Assembly: GCA_028753945.1 (NCBI GenBank)
Contig: JAPNXP010000018.1
Span: forward strand, 124,001 to 188,000
Source: Hexactinellida sp. DTS-2022
Lineage: Eukaryota > Porifera > Hexactinellida
Direction: 5' to 3'
DNA length: 64,000 nucleotides
Positions 41,299 through 56,600 of this stretch are shown here, piece by piece. Each line of letters begins with the position of its first letter. Within the stretch, counting starts at the first letter, position 1. The translations under genes were made by a program, and so were the position numbers. The notes under the pieces were generated by a model that saw only the letters and a list, made by a program, of their open reading frames with translations, did no database searches and was not told where the DNA came from.

Positions 41299-44200
41299 AT
41301 GTCTGATATATCCCGTATATCTGCCCTATACCAGAGCAACCTGGCTACTCTAGTCTCACTACAGTCCCAGCTCCATAAGCTAGAGACCGCTCTCAGCACC
41401 GCTAGTGCCTATAGGACGGCTATAAGAGAGAACAGGGGACTGAGGGGGGACCGGAACCAACTCGAGGACAGGCTGACAGAGGCACAGCTCATGGCGGGAG
41501 GGGTACATGTACCCCTACCCCCAGGGGACACTTGTACCCCCCCTGTTCCCCCTATCCCAGGTTATTTATTTTATTTAACAGGCTAGGAAAATTTATGATT
41601 TATTTGATTTTTTGGGAAATTTAAATAATTGATTTTTTTGGGAAATTTAGATCATTAATTTTTTGGAAAATTTAAATCATTGATTTGAATGTACATAACT
41701 CAAATTATATAATAGGTATTCAATTGCGAATTTCGCAGTAAGTATACTTTGTAATATTACGTCGAAATAACTACGATTGAAATAGGTTTCAGCATTTTTA
41801 AATAGTAAAAATCAACTTTAAATCAATTGATTTTGATAATGATTTTATTTTTTTAACACGACGTTTACCACCGATGGGTCACGGAAATGGAACTAAACCA
41901 CTTTATGCCCATATATGGGCATGTGGGTCACAAGTGGTTATCAGCGGGTTAAATCATTATTTTACCATTCCTGTGTCCCCCCCTATAGTGTTCCCACTGA
42001 AGCGAGCCTGCGAGCTGGGCCAATCGGATAGCGAGCCTTCTCCCAAACTGGATAAGCGGGAAATCACAGAGAATAGCAGACAGCCAGAGGTTCCTAAGGC
42101 TGCCGCTGATTGGCCGAAGGGAGACAGTAGGCCTAAGGGGGCAGTACCGATGGGAGCGGAAAGAATAAAGCCAGAAAGACAAAAGGGGGCTAAGGGGGCG
42201 GATAAAAATAGGGGGGCAGATAAACCGGTAGAGGAGGATATAGCGGATATCAGTAGAATGGATTTCAGGATTGGGAAAGTTCTTGAGGTGATAAATATTG
42301 TAAATATGCATGCATAAATACACATAACAAATATAAACTAGCTTGAATATTCTATCTAATAGAACATACTAATAAGTTATCACAGTATGCCTACAAAAAA
42401 TAATACAAATCTTTCAATCCAGGTTAGAATGAGCACAAAAAATTAGCGCTTAATTTTGATTTTAGCGCCTAGAAACGAATTATAAATTACGCGCTGTTTA
42501 CGCCCGATATACAGTGAAATACGGATAAGGCGAATATCGATTGGTTTCATCCAGGCGCTAAATTTGAAGCAAACTTTTCTAGGCGCGCAAGAATCGAGAG
42601 ATGCTCCATAAAAGTAATACAAATTGAGTAATTTAGGCGCGTGTTTGCGAGCTCAACTTAATTTAGGCGCGCAGAAAAATTGGCCTGGATGAAACCCTGA
42701 GTATACTGGTTAATTCCCCTACCCTATACTAATGCATGCAGTAACTCTGGTTAATACGAACACTATTTCAGTCCCCTTCAAAGCCTTTAGAATACAAATG
42801 ATATTGGTTAATACGACGAACATATAAAGATAATACAGTCGAAATCGGGTTTTTTTGCCCAAAATGCACGACAAAAGGAGGCAAAAAAAACCAATAAGCA
42901 AAAAAACCCGATTTCGACTGTACGAACACATAATGCCGGTATTACCACGGTTGCCGTGGGAATGGAATTTACATTCCCATTCCCATCCCACTCCCATAGG
43001 AATCCCCATGGGGATCCCCATAAGGAATCCCATAGGGGAGTATAATATACATACGTATACATAAAAAACAATTTAATTACTAAAGCAGATTCGTATCAAT
43101 AGTAAAGCCTATATCAATTAAGGATGGCCTAATGAAACCATATTCGAATATCCCATGGGAATTCCTATGGGAATTCCCACAGGGGAAAATCTGATTCCCA
43201 TTCCGATCCCATTCCCATGGGTATGGGGATCCCCATGGGAATTCCCATACCCACGGCAACTCTGGGTATTACCCTAGCATGCTATACATTCCATTACGCC
43301 AGAAGGGTGTCTAGGTTAGCAAGCACCCGAAGGCCGACACGCTGTACATCGAGAGGATAGACTGCGGAGACGGAGAGGGGAGAGCGAGACAGGTCGTCAG
43401 CGGGCTGGTGGGGAAGATACCCATTCAGGATATACAGGACAGGGTCGTAGTAGGTACGTATAGTATAGGCAGTTATAGGTTATAGCAGATACAGTGGATG
43501 CCGGTTATAAGCACATCGTCGGGAACTGCACTTGATGTTCTTATAACCGGCATAAATTATATAGGATATATGGCAACCGTTTTCCAACATAGTGTGCTTA
43601 TATCCGACATCTACTGTATATATATATATAGGTACTGGAACAGTTCTAATTATAGCCATAAACAAGGAATTATCCAGGAGCGCAAGACGCTCCTTTGGAG
43701 TATGAATTTTGGAAATTTGAATTTAGGAGCGCGAAAATTTGGAATCCTCTCCTATACCGTAACATTAATTAATTTGTGATTTAGGCGTATGAAAATTGGA
43801 TCAGACCAGAATTAGGAGCGTATTTACAAATGGCTCATTAATTCCAATTCCTTACTGAGTGTAAACTTGGTTTTGAGTTTAATTCTCACTCCTTGGGATT
43901 GAGATTTTCGGATTAAATCCCAATCTGAATGTGACTGGAATTTAACCTTAAATACAGTCAACTCCGCTTAATAGAGCCACCGGTTAATCGGTTTTTCCGC
44001 TTAATCGGGTCAAAATTTCACAGGATTTATAGGACAGAATTACAGTTGGCTTAAAATATTTTCGGTTAATATATTTCTCCGCTTAATCGGGTCAAAACAA
44101 CCTGGTCCCGAGGTGACTCTATTAAGCGGAGTCGACTGTAGTTAATTCCCAAGGTTCATATATTCTACGGTCCCCTGTGTGCCTATTTATAGTCTGCTGT

Positions 44201-44515
44201 AACCTGAAGCCCCGGGAGATGCGGGGGGTCCTATCAGAAGCGATGGTCATGTGTGCCTCCACCGGAGACGCCGATGACGTCACAGAGTTCATAGACCCGC
44301 CCCCCGGGTGCCAGCCTGGGGACCCAATCACATTCGAGGGATACACACACAAACCGGATAAACAGCTGAACCCTAAAAAGAAGATTCTAGAAAAAGTGCT
44401 CGCCGAGCTAAAAACGGACGGAAATGGAATCGCTAATTACAGAGGGGCTCCCTTCCGGGCAGGGGACAGGGGGGTCTGTGGGGCCAAGAGTCTTAGGAAC
44501 ACTATAGTAAAGTGA
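41299..44515 (+). CDS. AIMP1: AIMP1 / EMAP-II precursor (4 exons, 340 aa)
   Basis: Non-catalytic scaffold of the multi-aminoacyl-tRNA synthetase complex; binds tRNA and arginyl-tRNA synthetase in animals. Exons: 41299..41560, 41989..42287, 43315..43453, 44193..44515; 1023 nt, in phase. Residues 1-70 are a leucine-rich coiled coil (LYQSNLATLVSLQSQLHKLE), as in human p43. Residues 88-165 are Lys/Pro/Gly-rich linker. From 172 (DISRMDFRIGKVLEVSKHPKADTLY) to the end is the EMAP-II tRNA-binding OB domain: VVSGLV, NLKPREMRGVLSEAMVMCAS, LNPKKKI, GVCGAKSLRNTIVK all follow the human protein closely. Human AIMP1 is 312 aa; the extra length is in the linker. Yeast Arc1 and the tyrosyl-tRNA synthetase tail share the OB domain, but the coiled-coil start with no synthetase exon favours AIMP1. 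Very confident. Confidence 0.95.
42543..42696. mobile_element. MITE (GGTTTCATCCAGGC ends) in AIMP1 intron 2
   Basis: Left GGTTTCATCCAGGCGC, right GGCCTGGATGAAACC; interior has GGCGCGCAAG / TTTAGGCGCG pairs. Related debris at 1310..1430 and 13620..13740. Confidence 0.7.
42834..42922. mobile_element. Short MITE (TACAGTCGAAATCGGGTTTT)
   Basis: 89 bp; left TACAGTCGAAATCGGG, right CCCGATTTCGACTGTA. Relative of 12796..12976. Confidence 0.75.
42938..43273. mobile_element. Inverted-repeat element with CCCATGGGAATTCC simple repeats
   Basis: Ends GGTATTACCACGGTTGCCG and CGGCAACTCTGGGTATTACC; both subterminal parts are runs of CCCATTCCCA / GGGGATCCCCATGG. Confidence 0.65.
43490..43618. mobile_element. 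MITE (TACAGTGGATGCCGG) in AIMP1 intron 3
   Basis: 129 bp; right end ATATCCGACATCTACTGTA, shorter sibling of 41021..41194. Confidence 0.75.
43660..43840. repeat. Dispersed repeat, third copy
   Basis: Same family as 233..390 and 10632..10805; carries 'ccaggagcgcaagacgctcc' at one end. Confidence 0.6.
43953..44140. mobile_element. MITE long form (TACAGTCAACTCCGCTTAAT) in AIMP1 intron 3
   Basis: 188 bp; ends inverted; interior matches 12519..12707 nearly throughout. Confidence 0.8.
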
Positions 44516-44689
44516 CACTATACATTCTGTATATGGAACTATACATTCCAAGTGGGCATTAGCGTATCCTAGGTGAAATAGAGATATATTGCTATACTAC
44601 AGTAGAACACTGGATATTCTATTGTTAGTAGGAACACTAACAAGTGGGTAGGGCAATAGGGCAAAGGGGTATTGAAATATTGAAAGCAT
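44516..44689. other. AIMP1 3' flank and approach to the satellite
   Basis: Contains 'acagtagaacactggatatt' and 'ttagtaggaacact', degraded ends of the ACCTCG MITE family, immediately before the array. No gene. Confidence 0.5.
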
Positions 44690-47600
44690 TTATCCTTTCT
44701 ATATCTAGGACATTCTACAAAGGAGATCCTCGTTAGTATTCGCCATTTATATATCCACTTTGTAATATTGTACGCATTTTCCGTACAATATATAGACGTT
44801 GGGATCCAAATTAATTATATCAACCAATAACATAATGAAACATTCATACTTTCTATATCTAGACATTCTACAATGGAGAACCTCGTTAGTATTCGCTATT
44901 TATATATCTACTTTATAACATTGTACGCATTTTGCGTACAATATATAGACGTTGGGATCCAAATTAATTATATCAACCAATAACATAATGAAACATTCAT
45001 ACTTTCTATGTGTAGGACATTCTACAATGGAGATCCTCGTTAGTATTCGCTATTTATATATCCACTTTATAACATTGTACGCATTTTGCGTACAATATAT
45101 AGACGTTGGGATTCAAAATTTATTATATCAACCAATAACATAATGAAACATTCATACTTTCTATATCTAGACATTCTACAATGGAGAACCTCGTTAGTAT
45201 TCGCTATTTATATATCTACTTTATAACATTGTACGCATTTTGCGTACAATATATAGACGTTGGGATCCAAATTAATTATATCAACCAATAACATAATGAA
45301 ACATTCATACTTTCTATGTGTAGGACATTCTACAATGGAGATCCTCGTTAGTATTCGCTATTTATATATCCACTTTATAACATTGTACGCATTTTGCGTA
45401 CAATATATAGACTTTGAGATCCAAATTAATTATATCAACCAATAACATAATGAAACATTCATCATTTCTATATGTAGGACATTCTACAAAGGAGAACCTC
45501 GTTAGTATTCGCTATTTATATATCCACTTTATAACATTGTACGCATTTTGCGTACAATATATAGACGTTGGGATTCAAAATTTATTATATCAACCAATAA
45601 CATAATGAAACATTCATACTTTCTATATCTAGACATTCTACAATGGAGAACCTCGTTAGTATTCGCTATTTTATATATCCACTGTATAACATTGTACGCA
45701 TTTTGCGTACAATATATAGACGTTGGGATTCAAAATTCATTATATTAACCGATAACATAATGAAACATTCATACTTTCTATGTGTAGGACATTCTACAAT
45801 GGAGAACCTCGTTAGTATTCGCTATTTATATATCCACTTTATAACATTGTACGCATTTTGCGTACAATATATAGACGTTGGGATTCAAAATTTATTATAT
45901 CAACCAATAACATAATGAAACATTCATACTTTCTATATCTAGACATTCTACAATGGAGAACCTCGTTAGTATTCGCTATTTATATATCTACTTTATAACA
46001 TTGTACGCATTTTGCGTACAATATATAGACGTTGGGATCCAAATTAATTATATCAACCAATAACATAATGAAACATTCATACTTTCTATGTGTAGGACAT
46101 TCTACAATGGAGAACCTCGTTAGTATTCGCTATTTATATATCCACTTTATAACATTGTACGCATTTTGCGTACAATATATAGACTTTGAGATCCAAATTA
46201 ATTATATTAACCGATAACATAATGAAACATTCATACTTTCTATGTGTAGGACATTCTACAATGGAGAACCTCGTTAGTATTCGCTATTTATATATCCACT
46301 TTATAACATTGTACGCATTTTGCGTACAATATATAGACTTTGAGATCCAAATTAATTATATCAACCAATAACATAATGAAACATTCATCATTTCTATATG
46401 TAGGACATTCTACAAAGGAGAACCTCGTTAGTATTCGCTATTTATATATCCACTTTATAACATTGTACGCATTTTGCGTACAATATATAGACGTTGGGAT
46501 TCAAAATTAATTATATCAACCAATAACATAATGAAACATTCATACTTTCTATATCTAGACATTCTACAATGGAGAACCTCGTTAGTATTCGCTATTTTAT
46601 ATATCCACTGTATAACATTGTACGCATTTTGCGTACAATATATAGACGTTGGGATTCAAAATTCATTATATTAACCGATAACATAATGAAACATTCATAC
46701 TTTCTATGTGTAGGACATTCTACAATGGAGAACCTCGTTAGTATTCTCTATTTATATATCCACTTTATAACATTGTACGCATTTTGCGTACAATATATAG
46801 ACGTTGGGATTCAAAATTTATTATATCAACCAATAACATAATGAAACATTCATACTTTCTATATCTAGACATTCTACAATGGAGAACCTCGTTAGTATTC
46901 GCTATTTATATATCTACTTTATAACATTGTACGCATTTTGCGTACAATATATAGACGTTGGGATCCAAATTAATTATATCAACCAATAACATAATGAAAC
47001 ATTCATACTTTCTATGTGTAGGACATTCTACAATGGAGATCCTCGTTAGTATTCGCTATTTATATATCCACTTTATAACATTGTACGCATTTTGCGTACA
47101 ATATATAGACTTTGAGATCCAAATTAATTATATCAACCAATAACATAATGAAACATTCATCATTTCTATATGTAGGACATTCTACAAAGGAGAACCTCGT
47201 TAGTATTCGCTATTTATATATCCACTTTATAACATTGTACGCATTTTGCGTACAATATATAGACGTTGGGATTCAAAATTTATTATATCAACCAATAACA
47301 TAATGAAACATTCATACTTTCTATATCTAGACATTCTACAATGGAGAACCTCGTTAGTATTCGCTATTTTATATATCCACTGTATAACATTGTACGCATT
47401 TTGCGTACAATATATAGACGTTGGGATTCAAAATTCATTATATTAACCGATAACATAATGAAACATTCATACTTTCTATGTGTAGGACATTCTACAATGG
47501 AGAACCTCGTTAGTATTCGCTATTTATATATCCACTTTATAACATTGTACGCATTTTGCGTACAATATATAGACGTTGGGATTCAAAATTTATTATATCA

Positions 47601-50600
47601 ACCAATAACATAATGAAACATTCATACTTTCTATATCTAGACATTCTACAATGGAGAACCTCGTTAGTATTCGCTATTTATATATCTACTTTATAACATT
47701 GTACGCATTTTGCGTACAATATATAGACGTTGGGATCCAAATTAATTATATCAACCAATAACATAATGAAACATTCATACTTTCTATGTGTAGGACATTC
47801 TACAATGGAGATCCTCGTTAGTATTCGCTATTTATATATCTACTTTATAACATTGTACGCATTTTGCGTACAATATATAGACGTTGGGATCCAAATTAAT
47901 TATATCAACCAATAACATAATGAAACATTCATACTTTCTATGTGTAGGACATTCTACAATGGAGATCCTCGTTAGTATTCGCTATTTATATATCCACTTT
48001 ATAACATTGTACGCATTTTGCGTACAATATATAGACGTTGGGATTCAAAATTTATTATATCAACCAATAACATAATGAAACATTCATACTTTCTATATCT
48101 AGACATTCTACAATGGAGAACCTCGTTAGTATTCGCTATTTTATATATCCACTGTATAACATTGTACGCATTTTGCGTACAATATATAGACGTTGGGATT
48201 CAAAATTCATTATATTGACCGATAACATAATGAAACATTCATACTTTCTATGTGTAGGACATTCTACAATGGAGAACCTCGTTAGTATTCGCTATTTATA
48301 TATCCACTTTATAACATTGTACGCATTTTGCGTACAATATATAGACGTTGGGATTCAAAATTTATTATATCAACCAATAACATAATGAAACATTCATACT
48401 TTCTATATCTAGACATTCTACAATGGAGAACCTCGTTAGTATTCGCTATTTATATATCTACTTTATAACATTGTACGCATTTTGCGTACAATATATAGAC
48501 GTTGGGATCCAAATTAATTATATCAACCAATAACATAATGAAACATTCATACTTTCTATGTGTAGGACATTCTACAATGGAGATCCTCGTTAGTATTCGC
48601 TATTTATATATCTACTTTATAACATTGTACGCATTTTGCGTACAATATATAGACGTTGGGATCCAAATTAATTATATCAACCAATAACATAATGAAACAT
48701 TCATACTTTCTATGTGTAGGACATTCTACAATGGAGATCCTCGTTAGTATTCGCTATTTATATATCCACTTTATAACATTGTACGCATTTTGCGTACAAT
48801 ATATAGACTTTGAGATCCAAATTAATTATATCAACCAATAACATAATGAAACATTCATCATTTCTATATGTAGGACATTCTACAAAGGAGAACCTCGTTA
48901 GTATTCGCTATTTATATATCCACTTTATAACATTGTACGCATTTTGCGTACAATATATAGACGTTGGGATTCAAAATTAATTATATCAACCAATAACATA
49001 ATGAAACATTCATACTTTCTATATCTAGACATTCTACAATGGAGAACCTCGTTAGTATTCGCTATTTTATATATCCACTGTATAACATTGTACGCATTTT
49101 GCGTACAATATATAGACGTTGGGATTCAAAATTCATTATATTAACCGATAACATAATGAAACATTCATACTTTCTATGTGTAGGACATTCTACAATGGAG
49201 AACCTCGTTAGTATTCTCTATTTATATATCCACTTTATAACATTGTACGCATTTTGCGTACAATATATAGACGTTGGGATTCAAAATTTATTATATCAAC
49301 CAATAACATAATGAAACATTCATACTTTCTATATCTAGACATTCTACAATGGAGAACCTCGTTAGTATTCGCTATTTATATATCTACTTTATAACATTGT
49401 ACGCATTTTGCGTACAATATATAGACGTTGGGATCCAAATTAATTATATCAACCAATAACATAATGAAACATTCATACTTTCTATGTGTAGGACATTCTA
49501 CAATGGAGATCCTCGTTAGTATTCGCTATTTATATATCCACTTTATAACATTGTACGCATTTTGCGTACAATATATAGACTTTGAGATCCAAATTAATTA
49601 TATCAACCAATAACATAATGAAACATTCATCATTTCTATATGTAGGACATTCTACAAAGGAGAACCTCGTTAGTATTCGCTATTTATATATCCACTTTAT
49701 AACATTGTACGCATTTTGCGTACAATATATAGACGTTGGGATTCAAAATTCATTATATTAACCGATAACATAATGAAACATTCATACTTTCTATGTGTAG
49801 GACATTCTACAATGGAGAACCTCGTTAGTATTCGCTATTTATATATCCACTGTATAACATTGTACGCATTTTGCGTACAATATATAGACGTTGGGATTCA
49901 AAATTAATTATATCAACCAATAACATAATGAAACATTCATACTTTCTATATCTAGACATTCTACAATGGAGAACCTCGTTAGTATTCGCTATTTTATATA
50001 TCCACTGTATAACATTGTACGCATTTTGCGTACAATATATAGACGTTGGGATTCAAAATTCATTATATTAACCGATAACATAATGAAACATTCATACTTT
50101 CTATGTGTAGGACATTCTACAATGGAGAACCTCGTTAGTATTCGCTATTTATATATCCACTTTATAACATTGTACGCATTTTGCGTACAATATATAGACG
50201 TTGGGATTCAAAATTTATTATATCAACCAATAACATAATGAAACATTCATACTTTCTATATCTAGACATTCTACAATGGAGAACCTCGTTAGTATTCGCT
50301 ATTTATATATCTACTTTATAACATTGTACGCATTTTGCGTACAATATATAGACGTTGGGATCCAAATTAATTATATCAACCAATAACATAATGAAACATT
50401 CATACTTTCTATGTGTAGGACATTCTACAATGGAGATCCTCGTTAGTATTCGCTATTTATATATCCACTTTATAACATTGTACGCATTTTGCGTACAATA
50501 TATAGACGTTGGGATTCAAAATTTATTATATCAACCAATAACATAATGAAACATTCATACTTTCTATATCTAGACATTCTACAATGGAGAACCTCGTTAG

Positions 50601-53600
50601 TATTCGCTATTTATATATCTACTTTATAACATTGTACGCATTTTGCGTACAATATATAGACGTTGGGATCCAAATTAATTATATCAACCAATAACATAAT
50701 GAAACATTCATACTTTCTATGTGTAGGACATTCTACAATGGAGATCCTCGTTAGTATTCGCTATTTATATATCCACTTTATAACATTGTACGCATTTTGC
50801 GTACAATATATAGACTTTGAGATCCAAATTAATTATATCAACCAATAACATAATGAAACATTCATCATTTCTATATGTAGGACATTCTACAAAGGAGAAC
50901 CTCGTTAGTATTCGCTATTTATATATCCACTTTATAACATTGTACGCATTTTGCGTACAATATATAGACGTTGGGATTCAAAATTTATTATATCAACCAA
51001 TAACATAATGAAACATTCATACTTTCTATATCTAGACATTCTACAATGGAGAACCTCGTTAGTATTCGCTATTTTATATATCCACTGTATAACATTGTAC
51101 GCATTTTGCGTACAATATATAGACGTTGGGATTCAAAATTCATTATATTAACCGATAACATAATGAAACATTCATCATTTCTATATGTAGGACATTCTAC
51201 AAAGGAGAACCTCGTTAGTATTCGCTATTTATATATCCACTTTATAACATTGTACGCATTTTGCGTACAATATATAGACGTTGGGATTCAAAATTTATTA
51301 TATCAACCAATAACATAATGAAACATTCATACTTTCTATATCTAGACATTCTACAATGGAGAACCTCGTTAGTATTCGCTATTTTATATATCCACTGTAT
51401 AACATTGTACGCATTTTGCGTACAATATATAGACGTTGGGATTCAAAATTCATTATATTAACCGATAACATAATGAAACATTCATACTTTCTATATGTAG
51501 GACATTCTACAAAGGAGAACCTCGTTAGTATTCGCTATTTATATATCCACTTTATAACATTGTACGCATTTTGCGTACAATATATTGACGTTGGGATTCA
51601 AAATTAATTATATCAACCAATAACATAATGAAACATTCATACTTTCTATATCTAGACATTCTACAATGGAGAACCTCGTTAGTATTCGCTATTTTATATA
51701 TCCACTGTATAACATTGTACGCATTTTGCGTACAATATATAGACGTTGGGATTCAAAATTTATTATATCAACCAATAACATAATGAAACATTCATACTTT
51801 CTATGTGTAGGACATTCTACAATGGAGAACCTCGTTAGTATTCGCTATTTAATATATCCACTGTATAACATTGTACGCATTTTGCGTACAATATATAGAC
51901 GTTGGGATTCAAAATTCATTATATTAACCGATAACATAATGAAACATTCATACTTTCTATATCTAGACATTCTACAATGGAGAACCTCGTTAGTATTCGC
52001 TATTTATATATCTACTTTATAACATTGTACGCATTTTGCGTACAATATATAGACGTTGGGATCCAAATTAATTATATCAACCAATAACATAATGAAACAT
52101 TCATACTTTCTATGTGTAGGACATTCTACAATGGAGATCCTCGTTAGTATTCGCTATTTATATATCCACTTTATAACATTGTACGCATTTTGCGTACAAT
52201 ATATAGACTTTGAGATCCAAATTAATTATATCAACCAATAACATAATGAAACATTCATCATTTCTATATGTAGGACATTCTACAAAGGAGAACCTCGTTA
52301 GTATTCGCTATTTATATATCCACTTTATAACATTGTACGCATTTTGCGTACAATATATAGACGTTGGGATTCAAAATTAATTATATCAACCAATAACATA
52401 ATGAAACATTCATACTTTCTATATCTAGACATTCTACAATGGAGAACCTCGTTAGTATTCGCTATTTTATATATCCACTGTATAACATTGTACGCATTTT
52501 GCGTACAATATATAGACGTTGGGATTCAAAATTCATTATATTAACCGATAACATAATGAAACATTCATACTTTCTATGTGTAGGACATTCTACAATGGAG
52601 AACCTCGTTAGTATTCGCTATTTATATATCCACTTTATAACATTGTACGCATTTTGCGTACAATATATAGACGTTGGGATTCAAAATTTATTATATCAAC
52701 CAATAACATAATGAAACATTCATACTTTCTATATCTAGACATTCTACAATGGAGAACCTCGTTAGTATTCGCTATTTATATATCTACTTTATAACATTGT
52801 ACGCATTTTGCGTACAATATATAGACGTTGGGATCCAAATTAATTATATCAACCAATAACATAATGAAACATTCATACTTTCTATGTGTAGGACATTCTA
52901 CAATGGAGATCCTCGTTAGTATTCGCTATTTATATATCCACTTTATAACATTGTACGCATTTTGCGTACAATATATAGACTTTGAGATCCAAATTAATTA
53001 TATCAACCAATAACATAATGAAACATTCATCATTTCTATATGTAGGACATTCTACAAAGGAGAACCTCGTTAGTATTCGCTATTTATATATCCACTTTAT
53101 AACATTGTACGCATTTTGCGTACAATATATAGACGTTGGGATTCAAAATTTATTATATCAACCAATAACATAATGAAACATTCATACTTTCTATATCTAG
53201 ACATTCTACAATGGAGAACCTCGTTAGTATTCGCTATTTTATATATCCACTGTATAACATTGTACGCATTTTGCGTACAATATATAGACTTTGAGATCCA
53301 AATTAATTATATCAACCAATAACATAATGAAACATTCATCATTTCTATATGTAGGACATTCTACAAAGGAGAACCTCGTTAGTATTCGCTATTTATATAT
53401 CCACTTTATAACATTGTACGCATTTTGCGTACAATATATAGACGTTGGGATTCAAAATTTATTATATCAACCAATAACATAATGAAACATTCATACTTTC
53501 TATATCTAGACATTCTACAATGGAGAACCTCGTTAGTATTCGCTATTTTATATATCCACTGTATAACATTGTACGCATTTTGCGTACAATATATAGACGT

Positions 53601-56600
53601 TGGGATTCAAAATTCATTATATTAACCGATAACATAATGAAACATTCATACTTTCTATGTGTAGGACATTCTACAATGGAGAACCTCGTTAGTATTCGCT
53701 ATTTATATATCCACTTTATAACATTGTACGCATTTTGCGTACAATATATAGACGTTGGGATTCAAAATTTATTATATCAACCAATAACATAATGAAACAT
53801 TCATACTTTCTATATCTAGACATTCTACAATGGAGAACCTCGTTAGTATTCGCTATTTATATATCTACTTTATAACATTGTACGCATTTTGCGTACAATA
53901 TATAGACGTTGGGATCCAAATTAATTATATCAACCAATAACATAATGAAACATTCATACTTTCTATGTGTAGGACATTCTACAATGGAGAACCTCGTTAG
54001 TATTCGCTATTTATATATCCACTTTATAACATTGTACGCATTTTGCGTACAATATATAGACTTTGAGATCCAAATTAATTATATCAACCAATAACATAAT
54101 GAAACATTCATCATTTCTATATGTAGGACATTCTACAAAGGAGAACCTCGTTAGTATTCGCTATTTATATATCCACTTTATAACATTGTACGCATTTTGC
54201 GTACAATATATAGACGTTGGGATTCAAAATTTATTATATCAACCAATAACATAATGAAACATTCATACTTTCTATATCTAGACATTCTACAATGGAGAAC
54301 CTCGTTAGTATTCGCTATTTATATATCTACTTTATAACATTGTACGCATTTTGCGTACAATATATAGACGTTGGGATCCAAATTAATTATATCAACCAAT
54401 AACATAATGAAACATTCATACTTTCTATGTGTAGGACAATCTACAATGGAGATCCTCGTTAGTATTCGCTATTTATATATCCACTTTATAACATTGTACG
54501 CATTTTGCGTACAATATATAGACGTTGGGATTCAAAATTCATTATATTAACCGATAACATAATGAAACATTCATACTTTCTATGTGTAGGACATTCTACA
54601 ATGGAGAACCTCGTTAGTATTCGCTATTTATATATCCACTTTATAACATTGTACGCATTTTGCGTACAATATATAGACGTTGGGATTCAAAATTTATTAT
54701 ATCAACCAATAACATAATGAAACATTCATACTTTCTATATCTAGACATTCTACAATGGAGAACCTCGTTAGTATTCGCTATTTATATATCTACTTTATAA
54801 CATTGTACGCATTTTGCGTACAATATATAGACGTTGGGATCCAAATTAATTATATCAACCAATAACATAATGAAACATTCATACTTTCTATGTGTAGGAC
54901 ATTCTACAATGGAGATCCTCGTTAGTATTCGCTATTTATATATCCACTTTATAACATTGTACGCATTTTGCGTACAATATATAGACTTTGAGATCCAAAT
55001 TAATTATATCAACCAATAACATAATGAAACATTCATCATTTCTATATGTAGGACATTCTACAAAGGAGAACCTCGTTAGTATTCGCTATTTATATATCCA
55101 CTTTATAACATTGTACGCATTTTGCGTACAATATATAGACGTTGGGATTCAAAATTTATTATATCAACCAATAACATAATGAAACATTCATACTTTCTAT
55201 ATCTAGACATTCTACAATGGAGAACCTCGTTAGTATTCGCTATTTTATATATCCACTGTATAACATTGTACGCATTTTGCGTACAATATATAGACGTTGG
55301 GATTCAAAATTCATTATATTAACCGATAACATAATGAAACATTCATACTTTCTATGTGTAGGACATTCTACAATGGAGAACCTCGTTAGTATTCGCTATT
55401 TATATATCCACTTTATAACATTGTACGCATTTTGCGTACAATATATAGACGTTGGGATTCAAAATTTATTATATCAACCAATAACATAATGAAACATTCA
55501 TACTTTCTATATCTAGACATTCTACAATGGAGAACCTCGTTAGTATTCGCTATTTATATATCTACTTTATAACATTGTACGCATTTTGCGTACAATATAT
55601 AGACGTTGGGATCCAAATTAATTATATCAACCAATAACATAATGAAACATTCATACTTTCTATGTGTAGGACATTCTACAATGGAGAACCTCGTTAGTAT
55701 TCGCTATTTATATATCCACTTTATAACATTGTACGCATTTTGCGTACAATATATAGACTTTGAGATCCAAATTAATTATATCAACCAATAACATAATGAA
55801 ACATTCATCATTTCTATATGTAGGACATTCTACAAAGGAGAACCTCGTTAGTATTCGCTATTTATATATCCACTTTATAACATTGTACGCATTTTGCGTA
55901 CAATATATAGACGTTGGGATTCAAAATTTATTATATCAACCAATAACATAATGAAACATTCATACTTTCTATATCTAGACATTCTACAATGGAGAACCTC
56001 GTTAGTATTCGCTATTTATATATCTACTTTATAACATTGTACGCATTTTGCGTACAATATATAGACGTTGGGATCCAAATTAATTATATCAACCAATAAC
56101 ATAATGAAACATTCATACTTTCTATGTGTAGGACAATCTACAATGGAGATCCTCGTTAGTATTCGCTATTTATATATCCACTTTATAACATTGTACGCAT
56201 TTTGCGTACAATATATAGACGTTGGGATTCAAAATTCATTATATTAACCGATAACATAATGAAACATTCATACTTTCTATGTGTAGGACATTCTAAAATG
56301 GAGAACCTCGTTAGTATTCGCTATTTATATATCCACTTTATAACATTGTACGCATTTTGCGTACAATATATAGACGTTGGGATTCAAAATTTATTATATC
56401 AACCAATAACATAATGAAACATTCATACTTTCTATATCTAGACATTCTACAATGGAGAACCTCGTTAGTATTCGCTATTTATATATCTACTTTATAACAT
56501 TGTACGCATTTTGCGTACAATATATAGACGTTGGGATCCAAATTAATTATATCAACCAATAACATAATGAAACATTCATACTTTCTATGTGTAGGACATT

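Noticed and set aside
42940-43071. Open frames in CCCATGGGAATTCC repeats
   Set aside because: Simple-sequence translation inside an AIMP1 intron element.
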